Source: Desulfurellaceae bacterium bin18
GTDB taxonomy: Bacteria > Desulfobacterota > Binatia > Bin18
Length of the DNA: 64,000 bases
Direction of reading: 5' to 3'
Assembly (NCBI GenBank): GCA_002238415.1
Contig: MPMI01000004.1
Location: forward strand, 62,001-126,000
Shown one piece after another: positions 40,757 to 49,779 of this stretch (the first letter of the stretch is position 1; every line of letters begins with the position of its first letter). Under the pieces are notes generated by a model. It searched no databases. It was not told where the DNA came from and saw nothing but the letters and a program-made list of their open reading frames with translations. A program made the position numbers and the translations under genes.

Positions 40757-41911
40757 CTACACCGGGGCCTCGTGCATCCGCCACGACTTCTTTCCCGCAG
40801 GGAGATTGAACAGTTTGGCGGCATTTTCCCGCATGATGTCCTGGCGTTGCTCTTCCGTGATATGGGCCGCGTGGTCGGCCAGTAATTGCTGGGAGTGTGG
40901 CCAGGTGGAATCCGTATGCGGAAAATCACTCGCCCACAGCAGTTGCTGGTGCGGCATGATATCGGCCGCATGAAACGCGGTCGGGTCGTCCTGGAAAGTC
41001 ATCCAGACATTGCTTTTGATATATTCGCTGGGCAGCTTTGACAGGCCGTCAATGATCCCGCCCTCGGCGTTAATCCTGGCGGCGTGGTCCATGCGATACA
41101 TATAGTGTGGCATCCAGCCAGCGTCGCCCTCTGCACACACGAGTTTCAGGCGCGGATGGCGCTCGAAGACACCACCCAGGACCATGAGGCCGACAACGTC
41201 CTGAACAGCCCGGATGATGCCCAGAAAATTATTCATCTCATGGCCTCGGTGCGGCATGTTCAGGCTACCGTCCCGCGAGGTCAGAATATGAAAACAGATG
41301 GGCAGTCCCAGGTCGGTTGCGCACTCCCACAGAGCGTCGTAGTCGGCGTGGTCATAATCTTCGTAGATGGGCCGACCCGGCATCATCATGCCGACCATGC
41401 CCATGTCCTTGGCGCGCCGGAAATCCTCAATCGCGCTGTCCACACTCAAGACCGCGGTCTGCGCCAGACCCAGAATACGGTTCGGAGCTTCGCTGCACAT
41501 GGCCTGTAACCAACGGTTATAGGCCAGCATGCAGGCGTTTTTATAATCGGGGTCGCGGTGCATGCACAGGCCCATGCCAATGGAAGCATAGATGGCTTCA
41601 GCCGCAATCCCGTCCTGGTCCATATACGGAATACGCGCGCGGCCACCATAAGCCCCCTCGCGAATATCCGGGAACCTGATTTTTGCCGCCCGGTTGTTGC
41701 GTTCCGTGACCGTGAAGCCGGCACCGTCAATGAATCCCAATTGAATCGGACGCTTCATGCCGTGTACGACAAAGGCGTCCGTGCCATCGGGTTGTTCCAC
41801 GATGCGCGGCGCGACGTCCCGGTATTTGGGTTCGATGTAGTCGATATAACAATTGGCTGGCTCACACACATGGCCGTCGGCTGAAATGATCCCTGCCGGT
41901 ATCTCTTGCAT
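40757..41911 (-). CDS. Amidohydrolase family protein (ACMSD-like)
   Basis: A 384-residue metal-dependent TIM-barrel hydrolase or decarboxylase. The N-terminal IISADGHVCEPANCYIDYI holds the D-x-H metal site. ICFHILTSRDGSLNM carries the barrel His, and LLWASDFPHTDSTWPHS the conserved Asp. The family acts on carboxylated aromatics and ring-cleavage products. GGAGAG precedes the ATG. It is preceded (in opposite direction) by the FAD monooxygenase across 152 bp, so the two promoters may share this space. Confidence 0.85.
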   Translation of the reverse strand: MQEIPAGIISADGHVCEPANCYIDYIEPKYRDVAPRIVEQPDGTDAFVVHGMKRPIQLGFIDGAGFTVTERNNRAAKIRFPDIREGAYGGRARIPYMDQDGIAAEAIYASIGMGLCMHRDPDYKNACMLAYNRWLQAMCSEAPNRILGLAQTAVLSVDSAIEDFRRAKDMGMVGMMMPGRPIYEDYDHADYDALWECATDLGLPICFHILTSRDGSLNMPHRGHEMNNFLGIIRAVQDVVGLMVLGGVFERHPRLKLVCAEGDAGWMPHYMYRMDHAARINAEGGIIDGLSKLPSEYIKSNVWMTFQDDPTAFHAADIMPHQQLLWASDFPHTDSTWPHSQQLLADHAAHITEEQRQDIMRENAAKLFNLPAGKKSWRMHEAPV

Positions 41912-42063
41912 CTTGCTCTCCGTTCCAGATCAGATTGGTCCTGACATAAAAACGCTTGCGGCCCAGAGTACGGAAAGCGCTCTCTCTTTTCAAGAAAGCA
42001 GGGGAAACAGTGATTTCTACAGGGACTTATGGTAGGGGAGACACAACGTAAAAGGAGGGGGCC

Positions 42064-43341
42064 ATGCCAGCAACAGCCAGCACACTCACCCAAGGACTCC
42101 GCGTCGGCATCATCGGCGGATCAATTGCCGGCTGTACTGCGGCGGTCGAACTGCTGCGGTCAGGCTGCGAGGTCACGCTTTTAGAGCGCACAGGCGACAC
42201 CTTGAAGGATAGAGGGGCGGGCATCGGCGTTCCGCCCTCGGTCATGGACACGTTCATTGAACGCGACCTGGTTGATGCCGATACTCCCTTCTTCGCCGGC
42301 CATGCGTTCACGCGTATCTGGCGCACAGAAACAGAGCGCCGGTACGGCTATCTTGCCTGGGACCAGCCCGCAAATTTGGCTTTGCTCAACTGGGGTGGAC
42401 TATATAGAAACCTGCGCAAACGCGTTCCGGATAGGGTGTATCGCTCAGGGCAGCGGGCCGTGGCCTTACACCAGCAACCCGATGGAACGGTCCGGGTGGA
42501 GTTGGCCGATGGGTCCACGTCTACGTTTGACCTGGTGGTCTGTGCTGATGGCTACACCTCGCTTGGCCGGCGTACCCTCTTCCCCGATAGCGCTTTGCGG
42601 TATGCCGGCTATGTCTTGTGGCGGGGCTTCCTGCCTGAAAAGGAACTTGTAGAATCACAGCCGCTCGAAAGCGGCGTCCGCTGTTTAGGCTATCCGGGCG
42701 GACACGGTATTTTTTACTTTGTGCCGGGCCTGGACGGAGCGGTTGCGCCGGGTAAGCGGCTGGTGAATTGGGGTATGTATGTCCCGATTGCCACCTCCGC
42801 GCTGACTGATTTTCTGACCGACAAAGACGGCCACGCGCACTCGGGCTCGCTCCCCCCCGGTGGTATGCCCCTGGCCACGGAAGCCGAGTTGAAACGGCGC
42901 GCCCACGAACGGCTGCCCGACTATTACGCCGAGATCGTCGATAAATGCCAGGACACATTTGCCTACGCCATTTATGATTGTGAAGTTCCAGCCTACAACA
43001 AAGGCCGGATCTGTTTGGTCGGTGATGCCGGGGCCTTCGCCCGCCCACACACGGCCGCCGGCGCACTCAAAGGGATTAACGATGCCATCGCGCTCGGCGA
43101 AGCGCTCACGACTCATAGCTCATTGGAAGCGGCGCTCAGCCAGTGGGACACAACCCGGACCGATACGAACAACGACCTGGTGAGATTTGGCAATCAGCTC
43201 GGGCGGGCGCTGGTCTTGGAAATTCCCGACTGGTCGCAAATGGACGCTCGGAGCATGGAACAGTGGTTCACTTCGATCGTGACGATCAAAACCGAGGTCC
43301 TCGATCCCGACCGGCAGAGTACAGACGCCGCGCGGTTGTGA
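42064..43341 (+). CDS. FAD-dependent aromatic monooxygenase
   Basis: A 425-residue group A flavoprotein monooxygenase. The dinucleotide-binding motif VGIIGGSIAGCTAAVELL starts at residue 14 and LLERTGDTLKDRGAGIGV follows. The FAD-ribityl GD motif is RICLVGDAGAFARPHTAAGA near residue 320. The DLVVCADGYTSLGRRTL segment is also diagnostic. It is closest in style to 2,6-dihydroxypyridine- or salicylate-type hydroxylases, which insert one oxygen atom into an aromatic ring using NAD(P)H. AAAAGGAGGG precedes the ATG. It is a single gene followed by a small membrane-protein gene 90 bp later. Confidence 0.85.
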   Translation: MPATASTLTQGLRVGIIGGSIAGCTAAVELLRSGCEVTLLERTGDTLKDRGAGIGVPPSVMDTFIERDLVDADTPFFAGHAFTRIWRTETERRYGYLAWDQPANLALLNWGGLYRNLRKRVPDRVYRSGQRAVALHQQPDGTVRVELADGSTSTFDLVVCADGYTSLGRRTLFPDSALRYAGYVLWRGFLPEKELVESQPLESGVRCLGYPGGHGIFYFVPGLDGAVAPGKRLVNWGMYVPIATSALTDFLTDKDGHAHSGSLPPGGMPLATEAELKRRAHERLPDYYAEIVDKCQDTFAYAIYDCEVPAYNKGRICLVGDAGAFARPHTAAGALKGINDAIALGEALTTHSSLEAALSQWDTTRTDTNNDLVRFGNQLGRALVLEIPDWSQMDARSMEQWFTSIVTIKTEVLDPDRQSTDAARL

Positions 43342-43430
43342 CAAAATTCACGCGAAAGCGTTGATTTCTCGCATTGAGAAGGGGTACAGAAGGAAGGAGA
43401 GACTGCAAGAGTTGGGTAAAGGAGGGTTTT

Positions 43431-43553
43431 ATGCTCACCATCCTTGCGATAACAGTTTCTTTTCTTATCTTTTTGGTTCTCATCGGCCTACTGGCCCAAC
43501 GGGCAGACCGGATACGAGACGAGGACGCTCAGGGGGAAGCAGACAGTCCCTAG
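43431..43553 (+). CDS. Small single-pass membrane protein
   Basis: A 40-residue ORF that is too short for most gene finders. AAAGGAGG lies six bases upstream of the ATG. The sequence has one clear hydrophobic segment, MLTILAITVSFLIFLVLIGL, followed by LLAQRADRIRDEDAQGEADSP, which would be cytoplasmic. The ribosome-binding site and clean hydrophobic-plus-charged organisation make it a plausible gene. No family known. The gap 43342-43829 otherwise shows no gene. Confidence 0.5.
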   Translation: MLTILAITVSFLIFLVLIGLLAQRADRIRDEDAQGEADSP

Positions 43554-43829
43554 TCGTTAGCGATGCCTACCGCGGAGCAATCAGTGGTTCGCTTCGGGTA
43601 CAACTTTCCCTTCATCGGGCGTGTAGAAAATCGCGGCTGGCTGTTCTGGTCCCAGCGCTTTCGCGTGGGTGCTGAAGACTACAAATCTGTAGGTCGGCCG
43701 TCATAAAGTCATAAAATAGCCTACCAAAGATATTTGGACGCTTGACTCCTTCCTTGAGAAAAGTGGATAACAACAAAGATCCAAACCAGCAGTAAGGCGT
43801 ATCAGCCAGAGATAAAGGGGGAACAATCC

Positions 43830-44990
43830 ATGGCAGCGACGGCGGAACGTAAACCAGAGGCAAACAGCATTTTTCAACAGGCCGTTGCAACCACGCTCCG
43901 GGAGAACGGCGAGCTTGGGATGCAAGTCGCTGTGTATCTCGATGGCGAGCAAGTCGTGGATGTCTGGGGTGGCATTGCCGACGAGACTACTGGACGAGCA
44001 GTCGATGGGGATACGCTCTTCCCCTCCTTCTCTGTCATCAAGGCGACCACGGCCACCGCGCTCCATCTCCAGGCTGAACGAGGCTTGATTGAGTATGATG
44101 CGCCTATTGCGCGCTACTGGCCCGAGTTTGCAGCGCACGGCAAAGACACCGCAACCGTCCGGGATGCGCTGAGCCACCGCCTGGGCATTCCGTATATGCC
44201 CGAGGGCGTCACACCTGAACTCATGAGCAATTATGACTGGATGGTCGATCAACTGGCTAATATGAAGCCGATCTTCACGGCCGGCACGCAGAATGCCTAT
44301 ATGTGTTACACCTTCGGCTGGGTCGTTGCCGAGTGCGTGCGCCGGACCGATCCCAAACATCGGCCATACAGCACGTTCGTACAGGAAGAGATCTGTGCGC
44401 CCCTTGGCATGACGGATCTCTGGATCGGGATTCCTGAAGAAGCCGAACCGCGCGTGGCTCGGCTGAAGAATGCGCCTCCACTACCATTACCGGCAGATGC
44501 GCCGATCCTGCGTGCCATGCCGCCTCAGGTCGGAGCGACTGAGGAGGTCTTCGGCCGTTCCGATATGCGACGCGGCTGCATTCCGGGTGCCCACGGCATT
44601 ATGAACGCCCGCAGCTCAGCCCGGCTATTTGCCATGCTGGCTAATGGTGGAGAACTGGACGGCGTTCGCTTGCTGTCCGAGGATCGGGTGAAGACGTTCA
44701 GCACTCCGCGTCCCGATACTGATCAGCCGGACACGGTGCTGGGCATGGCGATCCGCATGGGGACCGCCGGGCTGTGGGTCGGTGGGGTGAAAGATCCCAA
44801 ATACCCGTTTCGCCTGGCAGGTTTGAATCCACATACAGTGTTTCATCCGGGTGCCGGCGGAGCGATTGCCTGGGCCGACCCGGACGCGCGCTTGGCGGTG
44901 GCGATTTGTCACAACCGCATGGTCCATAATCCAACAGTGACCTTCAAGCCCATTCAGGCTGCGGTCGAGCAGGTCTTTGGGGTCGTGTAA
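43830..44990 (+). CDS. Serine hydrolase (class C beta-lactamase/EstB-like)
   Basis: A 386-residue serine hydrolase in the class C beta-lactamase superfamily. The catalytic S-x-x-K is S68-VI-K71 in TLFPSFSVIKATTATAL, and the Tyr-containing second motif is YMCYTFGWVVAE. The rest (LIEYDAPIARYWPEFAAHGK, VRDALSHRLGIPYMPEG) is typical of EstB-type esterases. The C-terminal HPGAGGAIAWADPDARLAV holds the third motif (normally KTG or HXG). It lacks a signal peptide, so it is probably a cytoplasmic esterase and not a resistance beta-lactamase. The cupin gene starts ten bases after it. Confidence 0.87.
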   Translation: MAATAERKPEANSIFQQAVATTLRENGELGMQVAVYLDGEQVVDVWGGIADETTGRAVDGDTLFPSFSVIKATTATALHLQAERGLIEYDAPIARYWPEFAAHGKDTATVRDALSHRLGIPYMPEGVTPELMSNYDWMVDQLANMKPIFTAGTQNAYMCYTFGWVVAECVRRTDPKHRPYSTFVQEEICAPLGMTDLWIGIPEEAEPRVARLKNAPPLPLPADAPILRAMPPQVGATEEVFGRSDMRRGCIPGAHGIMNARSSARLFAMLANGGELDGVRLLSEDRVKTFSTPRPDTDQPDTVLGMAIRMGTAGLWVGGVKDPKYPFRLAGLNPHTVFHPGAGGAIAWADPDARLAVAICHNRMVHNPTVTFKPIQAAVEQVFGVV

Positions 44991-45000
44991 GGAGAGCGGA

Positions 45001-45495
45001 ATGACGCTGCCTGATTCTGCAATCGTGCTTCAGCGTGGAGAAGGCGACTCGGTAGCCATTGGGACCGGCACCCGGTGTACCTTTAAGGTGAGAGGAAAAG
45101 ACACCGAGGGTCATTTCGGTCTGTTCGAGTACACGATGGAACCTGGGACTGAGGGACCGCGCCGCCATATTCACCGCCAGATGGCGGAAATATTCTACGT
45201 GGTCGAGGGCGCAATCGAACTCCTCGTCGGGGACGAGAAGATGACGGCCCAAGCCGGAACGACCGCCCTCGTCCCCAAGGAAGCGATACACGCCTTTTCC
45301 AACCCAGGCGCGCAGCGCTCAGTATTGTTGATCATGTTTTGCCCGGCCGACTCGCGCGAGAAATACTTCGAGGGCCTGGCCGAACTCACCAAAGGCGGCA
45401 AACCACCGGACCAACGCGCCCTCCTCGAGTTGATGCGCAAGTATGACACGGAGCCAGTAGCGGAACCGCTCTATGGAGAAGCGGAGACGCCGTAA
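45001..45495 (+). CDS. Cupin-domain protein
   Basis: A 164-residue protein with one cupin domain: GPRRHIHRQMAEIFYVVEGA holds the first cupin motif (H-x-H...E) and TTALVPKEAIHAFSNPGAQR the second (P...H). The metal ligands would be two His, one Glu and one His. A charged C-terminal extension (KYFEGLAELTKGGKPPDQRA) follows. ATG at 45001 is preceded by GGAGAGCGGA and lies ten bases after the esterase stop, indicating an operon. The protein may be an isomerase, dioxygenase or sensor; function unknown. Confidence 0.8.
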   Translation: MTLPDSAIVLQRGEGDSVAIGTGTRCTFKVRGKDTEGHFGLFEYTMEPGTEGPRRHIHRQMAEIFYVVEGAIELLVGDEKMTAQAGTTALVPKEAIHAFSNPGAQRSVLLIMFCPADSREKYFEGLAELTKGGKPPDQRALLELMRKYDTEPVAEPLYGEAETP

Positions 45496-45545
45496 ACGAG
45501 AGAACACGCCTTGAGCGCTCTCCCACGCTGGGCTAACGTGTCGGC

Positions 45546-47165
45546 ATGAACGCCCAACAGGAATACCAGCCGCACGAGACGCTCACCTTCGACAATCGCT
45601 TTACGCGGGAATTGCCCGCCGACCCTGAAATCGGAAACACCCGCCGTCAGGTCACGCGGGCGTGTTATTCCCGTGTCCAGCCGACGCAGGTCGCTCAACC
45701 CCAGTTGGTTGCCTACGCCTGGGAAGTGGCCGAGGAATTGGGCCTGTCCCGCGCGTTTTGCGAGTCGGACGATTTCCCCCACATCTTCTCGGGGAATCGG
45801 GTGCTGGACAGCATGGACCCCTACGCAATGTGTTACGGCGGCCATCAGTTCGGCAACTGGGCCGGGCAGCTCGGGGATGGCCGGGCCATTAACCTGGGCG
45901 AGATCATCGGTCCGACCGGAAAACACTGGGTGGTCCAGCTCAAGGGTGCTGGCCTGACACCCTATTCGCGGAGTGCGGACGGACTGGCCGTCCTGCGCTC
46001 GTCCATCCGCGAGTTCTTGTGCAGCGAAGCCATGTACCACCTCGGTGTCCCGACCACTCGGGCGCTCAGCCTGGTCTCAACGGGTGAACACGTCGTCCGC
46101 GATATGTTTTACGATGGCAACCCCAAACCCGAGCCGGGAGCCGTGGTGTGTCGGGTCGCACCGTCTTTTGTGCGCTTTGGCAATTTTCAGATCTTTGCCG
46201 CCCGAGGGGAAATCGACGTCTTGCAACGGTTGGTGGACTACACAATCCGCACCGACTTTCCTCACCTGGGCGAGCCGTCCCAGGCGACCTATCTGGCTTG
46301 GTTCGAGGAAGTCTGCCGGACAACCGCCCAGATGATTGTACACTGGCTGCGGGTCGGCTTTGTCCACGGGGTCATGAACACGGATAATATGTCCATCCTG
46401 GGGTTGACGATAGACTACGGCCCGTACGGCTGGCTGGAAAACTATGACTCCAACTGGACGCCTAATACAACCGATGCCGCGGGTCATCGCTACGCCTTTG
46501 GCAAACAGCCCCAGATTGCCCATTGGAACCTGGTTCAGCTTGCCAACGCGATTTACCCCCTGATTGAACAGACGGAACCGCTGGAAAAAGCCTTGAGCAA
46601 TTATGTCCAGGAATTTGAGTCGTGCTGGCAATCCACGATGACCCATAAACTGGGCCTTCAAGCCTTCAAGCCCGACCTGGACGATGGCCTGATCGCCGGC
46701 CTGCTGGAGATTTTGCAACTGGCCGAGACCGATATGACTATCTTCTATCGACGGCTGGCGAGCCTTGAGCTTGGTGCCAAACCTGTAGACCAGATCGACG
46801 ATGCCACTTTCATACAACCCCTGTTCGACGCCTATTACGTCCCGGAGCAGTTGACCCCGGAGACAACGACCCGCATCGCCGCGTGGCTACGCCGCTATCA
46901 CGACCGGGTGAGGGAAGATGGAACGGATAACGAGACGCGCCGAAAACGGATGAACGCCGTCAACCCCAAATATGTGCTCCGCAACTATCTCGCCCAGCTC
47001 GCTATCGACAAGGCCGAGCAGGGCGACCCCTCCATGGTGCACGACTTGCTGGAACTCCTCCGCCATCCCTATGATGAGCAGCCGGACAAAGAAGCTTACG
47101 CCCAAAAACGGCCCGACTGGGCCCGTCAGCGTCCGGGCTGTTCCATGCTGTCGTGCAGTTCGTGA
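45546..47165 (+). CDS. selO: SelO-family protein adenylyltransferase (Cys form)
   Basis: A 539-residue pseudokinase of the SelO (YdiU/UPF0061) family, which transfers AMP to serine, threonine or tyrosine of target proteins and protects against oxidative stress in studied bacteria. GGHQFGNWAGQLGDGRAINL, WVVQLKGAGLTPYSR (ATP-binding lysine), the SSIREFLCSEAMYHLGVPTT block and HGVMNTDNMSILGLTIDYGP are all present. The C-terminus ends RPGCSMLSCSS. In vertebrates the matching position near the end is selenocysteine; here it is Cys. The start has only a weak Shine-Dalgarno. Confidence 0.93.
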   Translation: MNAQQEYQPHETLTFDNRFTRELPADPEIGNTRRQVTRACYSRVQPTQVAQPQLVAYAWEVAEELGLSRAFCESDDFPHIFSGNRVLDSMDPYAMCYGGHQFGNWAGQLGDGRAINLGEIIGPTGKHWVVQLKGAGLTPYSRSADGLAVLRSSIREFLCSEAMYHLGVPTTRALSLVSTGEHVVRDMFYDGNPKPEPGAVVCRVAPSFVRFGNFQIFAARGEIDVLQRLVDYTIRTDFPHLGEPSQATYLAWFEEVCRTTAQMIVHWLRVGFVHGVMNTDNMSILGLTIDYGPYGWLENYDSNWTPNTTDAAGHRYAFGKQPQIAHWNLVQLANAIYPLIEQTEPLEKALSNYVQEFESCWQSTMTHKLGLQAFKPDLDDGLIAGLLEILQLAETDMTIFYRRLASLELGAKPVDQIDDATFIQPLFDAYYVPEQLTPETTTRIAAWLRRYHDRVREDGTDNETRRKRMNAVNPKYVLRNYLAQLAIDKAEQGDPSMVHDLLELLRHPYDEQPDKEAYAQKRPDWARQRPGCSMLSCSS

Positions 47166-47188
47166 GTTTCAGATAAATCCGAATAGTC

Positions 47189-47998
47189 GTGATGGAAAAA
47201 AAGAGAAGCATGTCCGTCGTCGAAAAACTGAAGGAGCACCAGAAAAAGGAGTATCGAGAGGCAGACCACTGGTACAACTTGCCCTCTATCAGGAAGCTCT
47301 CGCGTGACAGACATCGGAAGGGGAACCAAAACTCTCGCTCCGACAGAGAGCAGTTGCCCAGAGACGGAAGAAATCTTATCCATACCAACCCGCTCGCCTT
47401 CCTTGTCGGAGCAGTTTTCAACAGGGGGGTGCATTGGAAGAAGGCGTGGGAAATCCCCTGCTGCATTAACCAGAAGGGGAAGTTGGACGCATCCAAGCTC
47501 GCTAAAATGAAAAAGTCCGAGCTAGTACGCCTCCTGAAGAGCCTCCGTGTCAAGCCTCGATACGTCGATCAGGGAGCAGAGACACTAGAGGACGTCGCCA
47601 CGCTTGTGGAGAGGGACTTTGCTGGTGACACAGCCGCAATCTGGAGGGACGCTTCACCAGCATCCGTTGAAAAGAGGCTCCAACGCATCAGGTACGTAGG
47701 CCCCGGTATCGCATCCATGGTCACCCGTATACTGCACGACGACTGCGGGATGTTCAGGGGACAGGAACAGGAGATAGATATCAAACCCGACGTGCGTGTT
47801 AGGCGCGTGTTTGAGCGCACAGGGCTAACTAATTCCAAGTCAGAGAACGAAGCTAGAAATGCCGCGTGGAGGCTAAACCCTGATTTTCCCGGAGAGCTGG
47901 ACTGGCCAGCGTTCGATATTGGCGGGGAATGGTGTGTTGCATCTAATCCCAGGTGTCCAAGTTGTCCACTGACAGCGGTATGCCCCAAGCATCTCTAA
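47189..47998 (+). CDS. HhH-GPD (endonuclease III-like) DNA glycosylase with 4Fe-4S
   Basis: A 269-residue endonuclease III-superfamily protein, with a nonstandard N-terminal extension of about 65 residues that is very basic. The helix-hairpin-helix region is IRYVGPGIASMVTRIL, and the catalytic Asp is probably in DIKPDVRVRRVFERTG. The C-terminal cluster ligands are C249-x6-C256-x2-C259-x5-C265. The position of the lyase Lys of EndoIII in the GVGRKTA turn is not occupied by Lys, which suggests a monofunctional glycosylase. Both GTG (47189) and ATG (47192) are possible starts; no Shine-Dalgarno is seen. A base-excision role is expected. Confidence 0.75.
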   Translation: MMEKKRSMSVVEKLKEHQKKEYREADHWYNLPSIRKLSRDRHRKGNQNSRSDREQLPRDGRNLIHTNPLAFLVGAVFNRGVHWKKAWEIPCCINQKGKLDASKLAKMKKSELVRLLKSLRVKPRYVDQGAETLEDVATLVERDFAGDTAAIWRDASPASVEKRLQRIRYVGPGIASMVTRILHDDCGMFRGQEQEIDIKPDVRVRRVFERTGLTNSKSENEARNAAWRLNPDFPGELDWPAFDIGGEWCVASNPRCPSCPLTAVCPKHL

Positions 47999-48116
47999 CC
48001 CCCGACATTGAGAGGTACCACATACCTACGCGCCGGAATGCGGTAGAATTCTTAACCATCCATCGAAGAACTGTACGATCAATCCTGTGACCTGTCGTGC
48101 GACGGCGAGGCGGACG

Positions 48117-48362
48117 ATGACAATCCCGATAAAATTATTAGGCGTAGTGGCCCTTACGGTTGACTTGCCTGACTATAAGCTCTGGTGTGGGCAGGTTGGG
48201 ACGATTGTAGAAATTCTGGCGGATGGCGTAGCGTTTGAAGTTGAATTTTGTGACCGAGAGGGCCGGACATACGAGTCGGTGGGCCTCCGACCGGATCAGA
48301 TCATGGTGTTACACTATGAGCCTTGGGCATCTCAACCACCGTCCACACCGGAGACTGCCTAG
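48117..48362 (+). CDS. DUF4926 domain-containing protein
   Basis: An 81-residue protein. LLGVVALTVDLPDYKLWCGQ, VGTIVEILADGVAFEVEFCD and YESVGLRPDQIMVL make up the complete DUF4926 pattern, a small beta-barrel domain of unknown role. In other genomes such genes commonly sit in toxin-antitoxin- or defence-like surroundings, usually beside a DUF6883-type gene. No such partner is adjacent here. The ATG at 48117 follows a weak GAGGCGGACG. It is the first gene of the 48.1-50.2 kb block of small uncharacterised genes. Confidence 0.75.
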   Translation: MTIPIKLLGVVALTVDLPDYKLWCGQVGTIVEILADGVAFEVEFCDREGRTYESVGLRPDQIMVLHYEPWASQPPSTPETA

Positions 48363-48456
48363 AAGAGAAGCAACACTCCTGGACGGTCCCGATAGACTGC
48401 CACCCTAAAACCTGCCTGTTGGCGGCAGCCTAGCTCCTAGTATAAGATTCAGATCA

Positions 48457-49179
48457 ATGGAAGTCCGATTACAAAGACCCGAGAGAGCAGACTTATCGAT
48501 ACGCTTTACGTTGGTTCCATTCATCACCGACTGGGCCTCGGCGCAAACGAGGTTCATCACCGCAGTCGTCCGAGAATTAGGTGGTTTGCTATCAGTTCGT
48601 CCGCAGGACTTTTACACAAATCCTTCAATGGGTCTTGGAGAAGTGTGGTGCAAGTACAGGATATTCGGGGGTGCGAGTACAATCGTTTTCCGTCCTGACA
48701 TCTTGGAGTTGAGCTTTGTGAACGCGGGCGAAAATGACAGTCCAACCATACTTGAAATAATCCGCAGGTCAGCATCTATACTACAACAAGATATAGGTGA
48801 CTATGCACAGTGCCATGTTTCGCTGTCGTTGTACCGACATGTCAAAGCGGTTGGCGACGGAAGCGCCGACCGTTACCTCAATCAGTTCACGTTGAAACAA
48901 ACCGCTGATATGGTCAGGACTGATTCGGATATAGAATATAGACCCACAGTAAAAGTTATACTCTCGAATAAAGAGGAAGGCTGGGAAGTCCATCAGTTGG
49001 TCGAAAAGTCCGATGCCCTGCCTGACGGCCTATTCATCAACACACTTATATTTATTCCGTTATTTGAACTTGCGAAATTCGATGAACAACAGAAATTAAC
49101 AGATCGAATCTTCGATCTGTCCAATAAAGCGGTCGGACTGATCCATATCGAAGACAGCAATGCAGACGCAGACTCTTAG
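48457..49179 (+). CDS. Hypothetical protein (TIGR04255-like), cluster gene 1
   Basis: A 240-residue soluble protein with long beta strands and a central FGGASTIVFRPDILELSFVN segment. That segment resembles the TIGR04255 family, a sporadically distributed group of unknown function. The C-terminal FINTLIFIPLFELAKFDEQQ precedes a helical end. There is no signal peptide or enzymatic motif I can recognise. The DNA is AT-richer than its surroundings and the start lacks a Shine-Dalgarno. Its end overlaps the next gene by 20 bp, which indicates that the genes act together. The family link is tentative. Confidence 0.5.
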   Translation: MEVRLQRPERADLSIRFTLVPFITDWASAQTRFITAVVRELGGLLSVRPQDFYTNPSMGLGEVWCKYRIFGGASTIVFRPDILELSFVNAGENDSPTILEIIRRSASILQQDIGDYAQCHVSLSLYRHVKAVGDGSADRYLNQFTLKQTADMVRTDSDIEYRPTVKVILSNKEEGWEVHQLVEKSDALPDGLFINTLIFIPLFELAKFDEQQKLTDRIFDLSNKAVGLIHIEDSNADADS

Positions 49180-49768
49180 CCCCCCCGTCCCTCCTAAGGG
49201 GTTCTCCTATGAGCGGGCAGCACGGGAAAGCGACAAGCAAACGGAGTTACTTCGTCACTTGCAGTCGTTTAAACATTTTTCGCTAGATTTTCATCGTCCC
49301 GAACCATTCGCCGGGACTCCCCAAGACTCATACGAACATCTCGTCACGAGGGAGTTTGATAACCGACGTGAAGCCCTTCGCCACATACGGGCAGACAGCC
49401 TAGGCGCACGGTGGCTTGCGGACGCGATGGGGGAGTTGGAAGAGATAGACGATGAAGTAGCCGAGGAAGCACTGCCGGAGCTTGCTGCTGAAACCAAGAA
49501 ACACGCCCGCAGGATCGTTTTCGCACTCACAAAGCAGCCTATCGCCCCGACCATCTACCCCACTACGGACGGCGAGGTCGCTCTGTATTTCAAGTCACCG
49601 GTTGCAGCATCTTCCGTTTTGATTCTGGTAGGAAATGATGGACAGGCTGCGTGTTTTTCGTATATCAACGGGAAAAATCGGCGTGCCCGGTACGACGACG
49701 TGGCTGACCTCCCGGACGAATTTGTAAAGGCACAGATACAGGCACTCAAGGAACCGGCGTTTCCGTAA
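49160..49768 (+). CDS. Hypothetical protein, cluster gene 2
   Basis: A 202-residue, mostly helical acidic protein with a short C-terminal beta domain. The middle (MGELEEIDDEVAEEALPELA) is strongly acidic; the C-terminal part (PTIYPTTDGEVALYFKSPVA and LILVGNDGQAACFSYINGK) recalls the PTPDGEIALEW-type ending of small proteins encoded beside TIGR04255 genes. It starts 20 bp before the end of the preceding gene with no ribosome-binding site, so it should be translationally coupled. No catalytic motif is visible. Confidence 0.5.
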   Translation: MQTQTLSPPVPPKGFSYERAARESDKQTELLRHLQSFKHFSLDFHRPEPFAGTPQDSYEHLVTREFDNRREALRHIRADSLGARWLADAMGELEEIDDEVAEEALPELAAETKKHARRIVFALTKQPIAPTIYPTTDGEVALYFKSPVAASSVLILVGNDGQAACFSYINGKNRRARYDDVADLPDEFVKAQIQALKEPAFP

Positions 49769-49779
49769 AATACGCAAAC

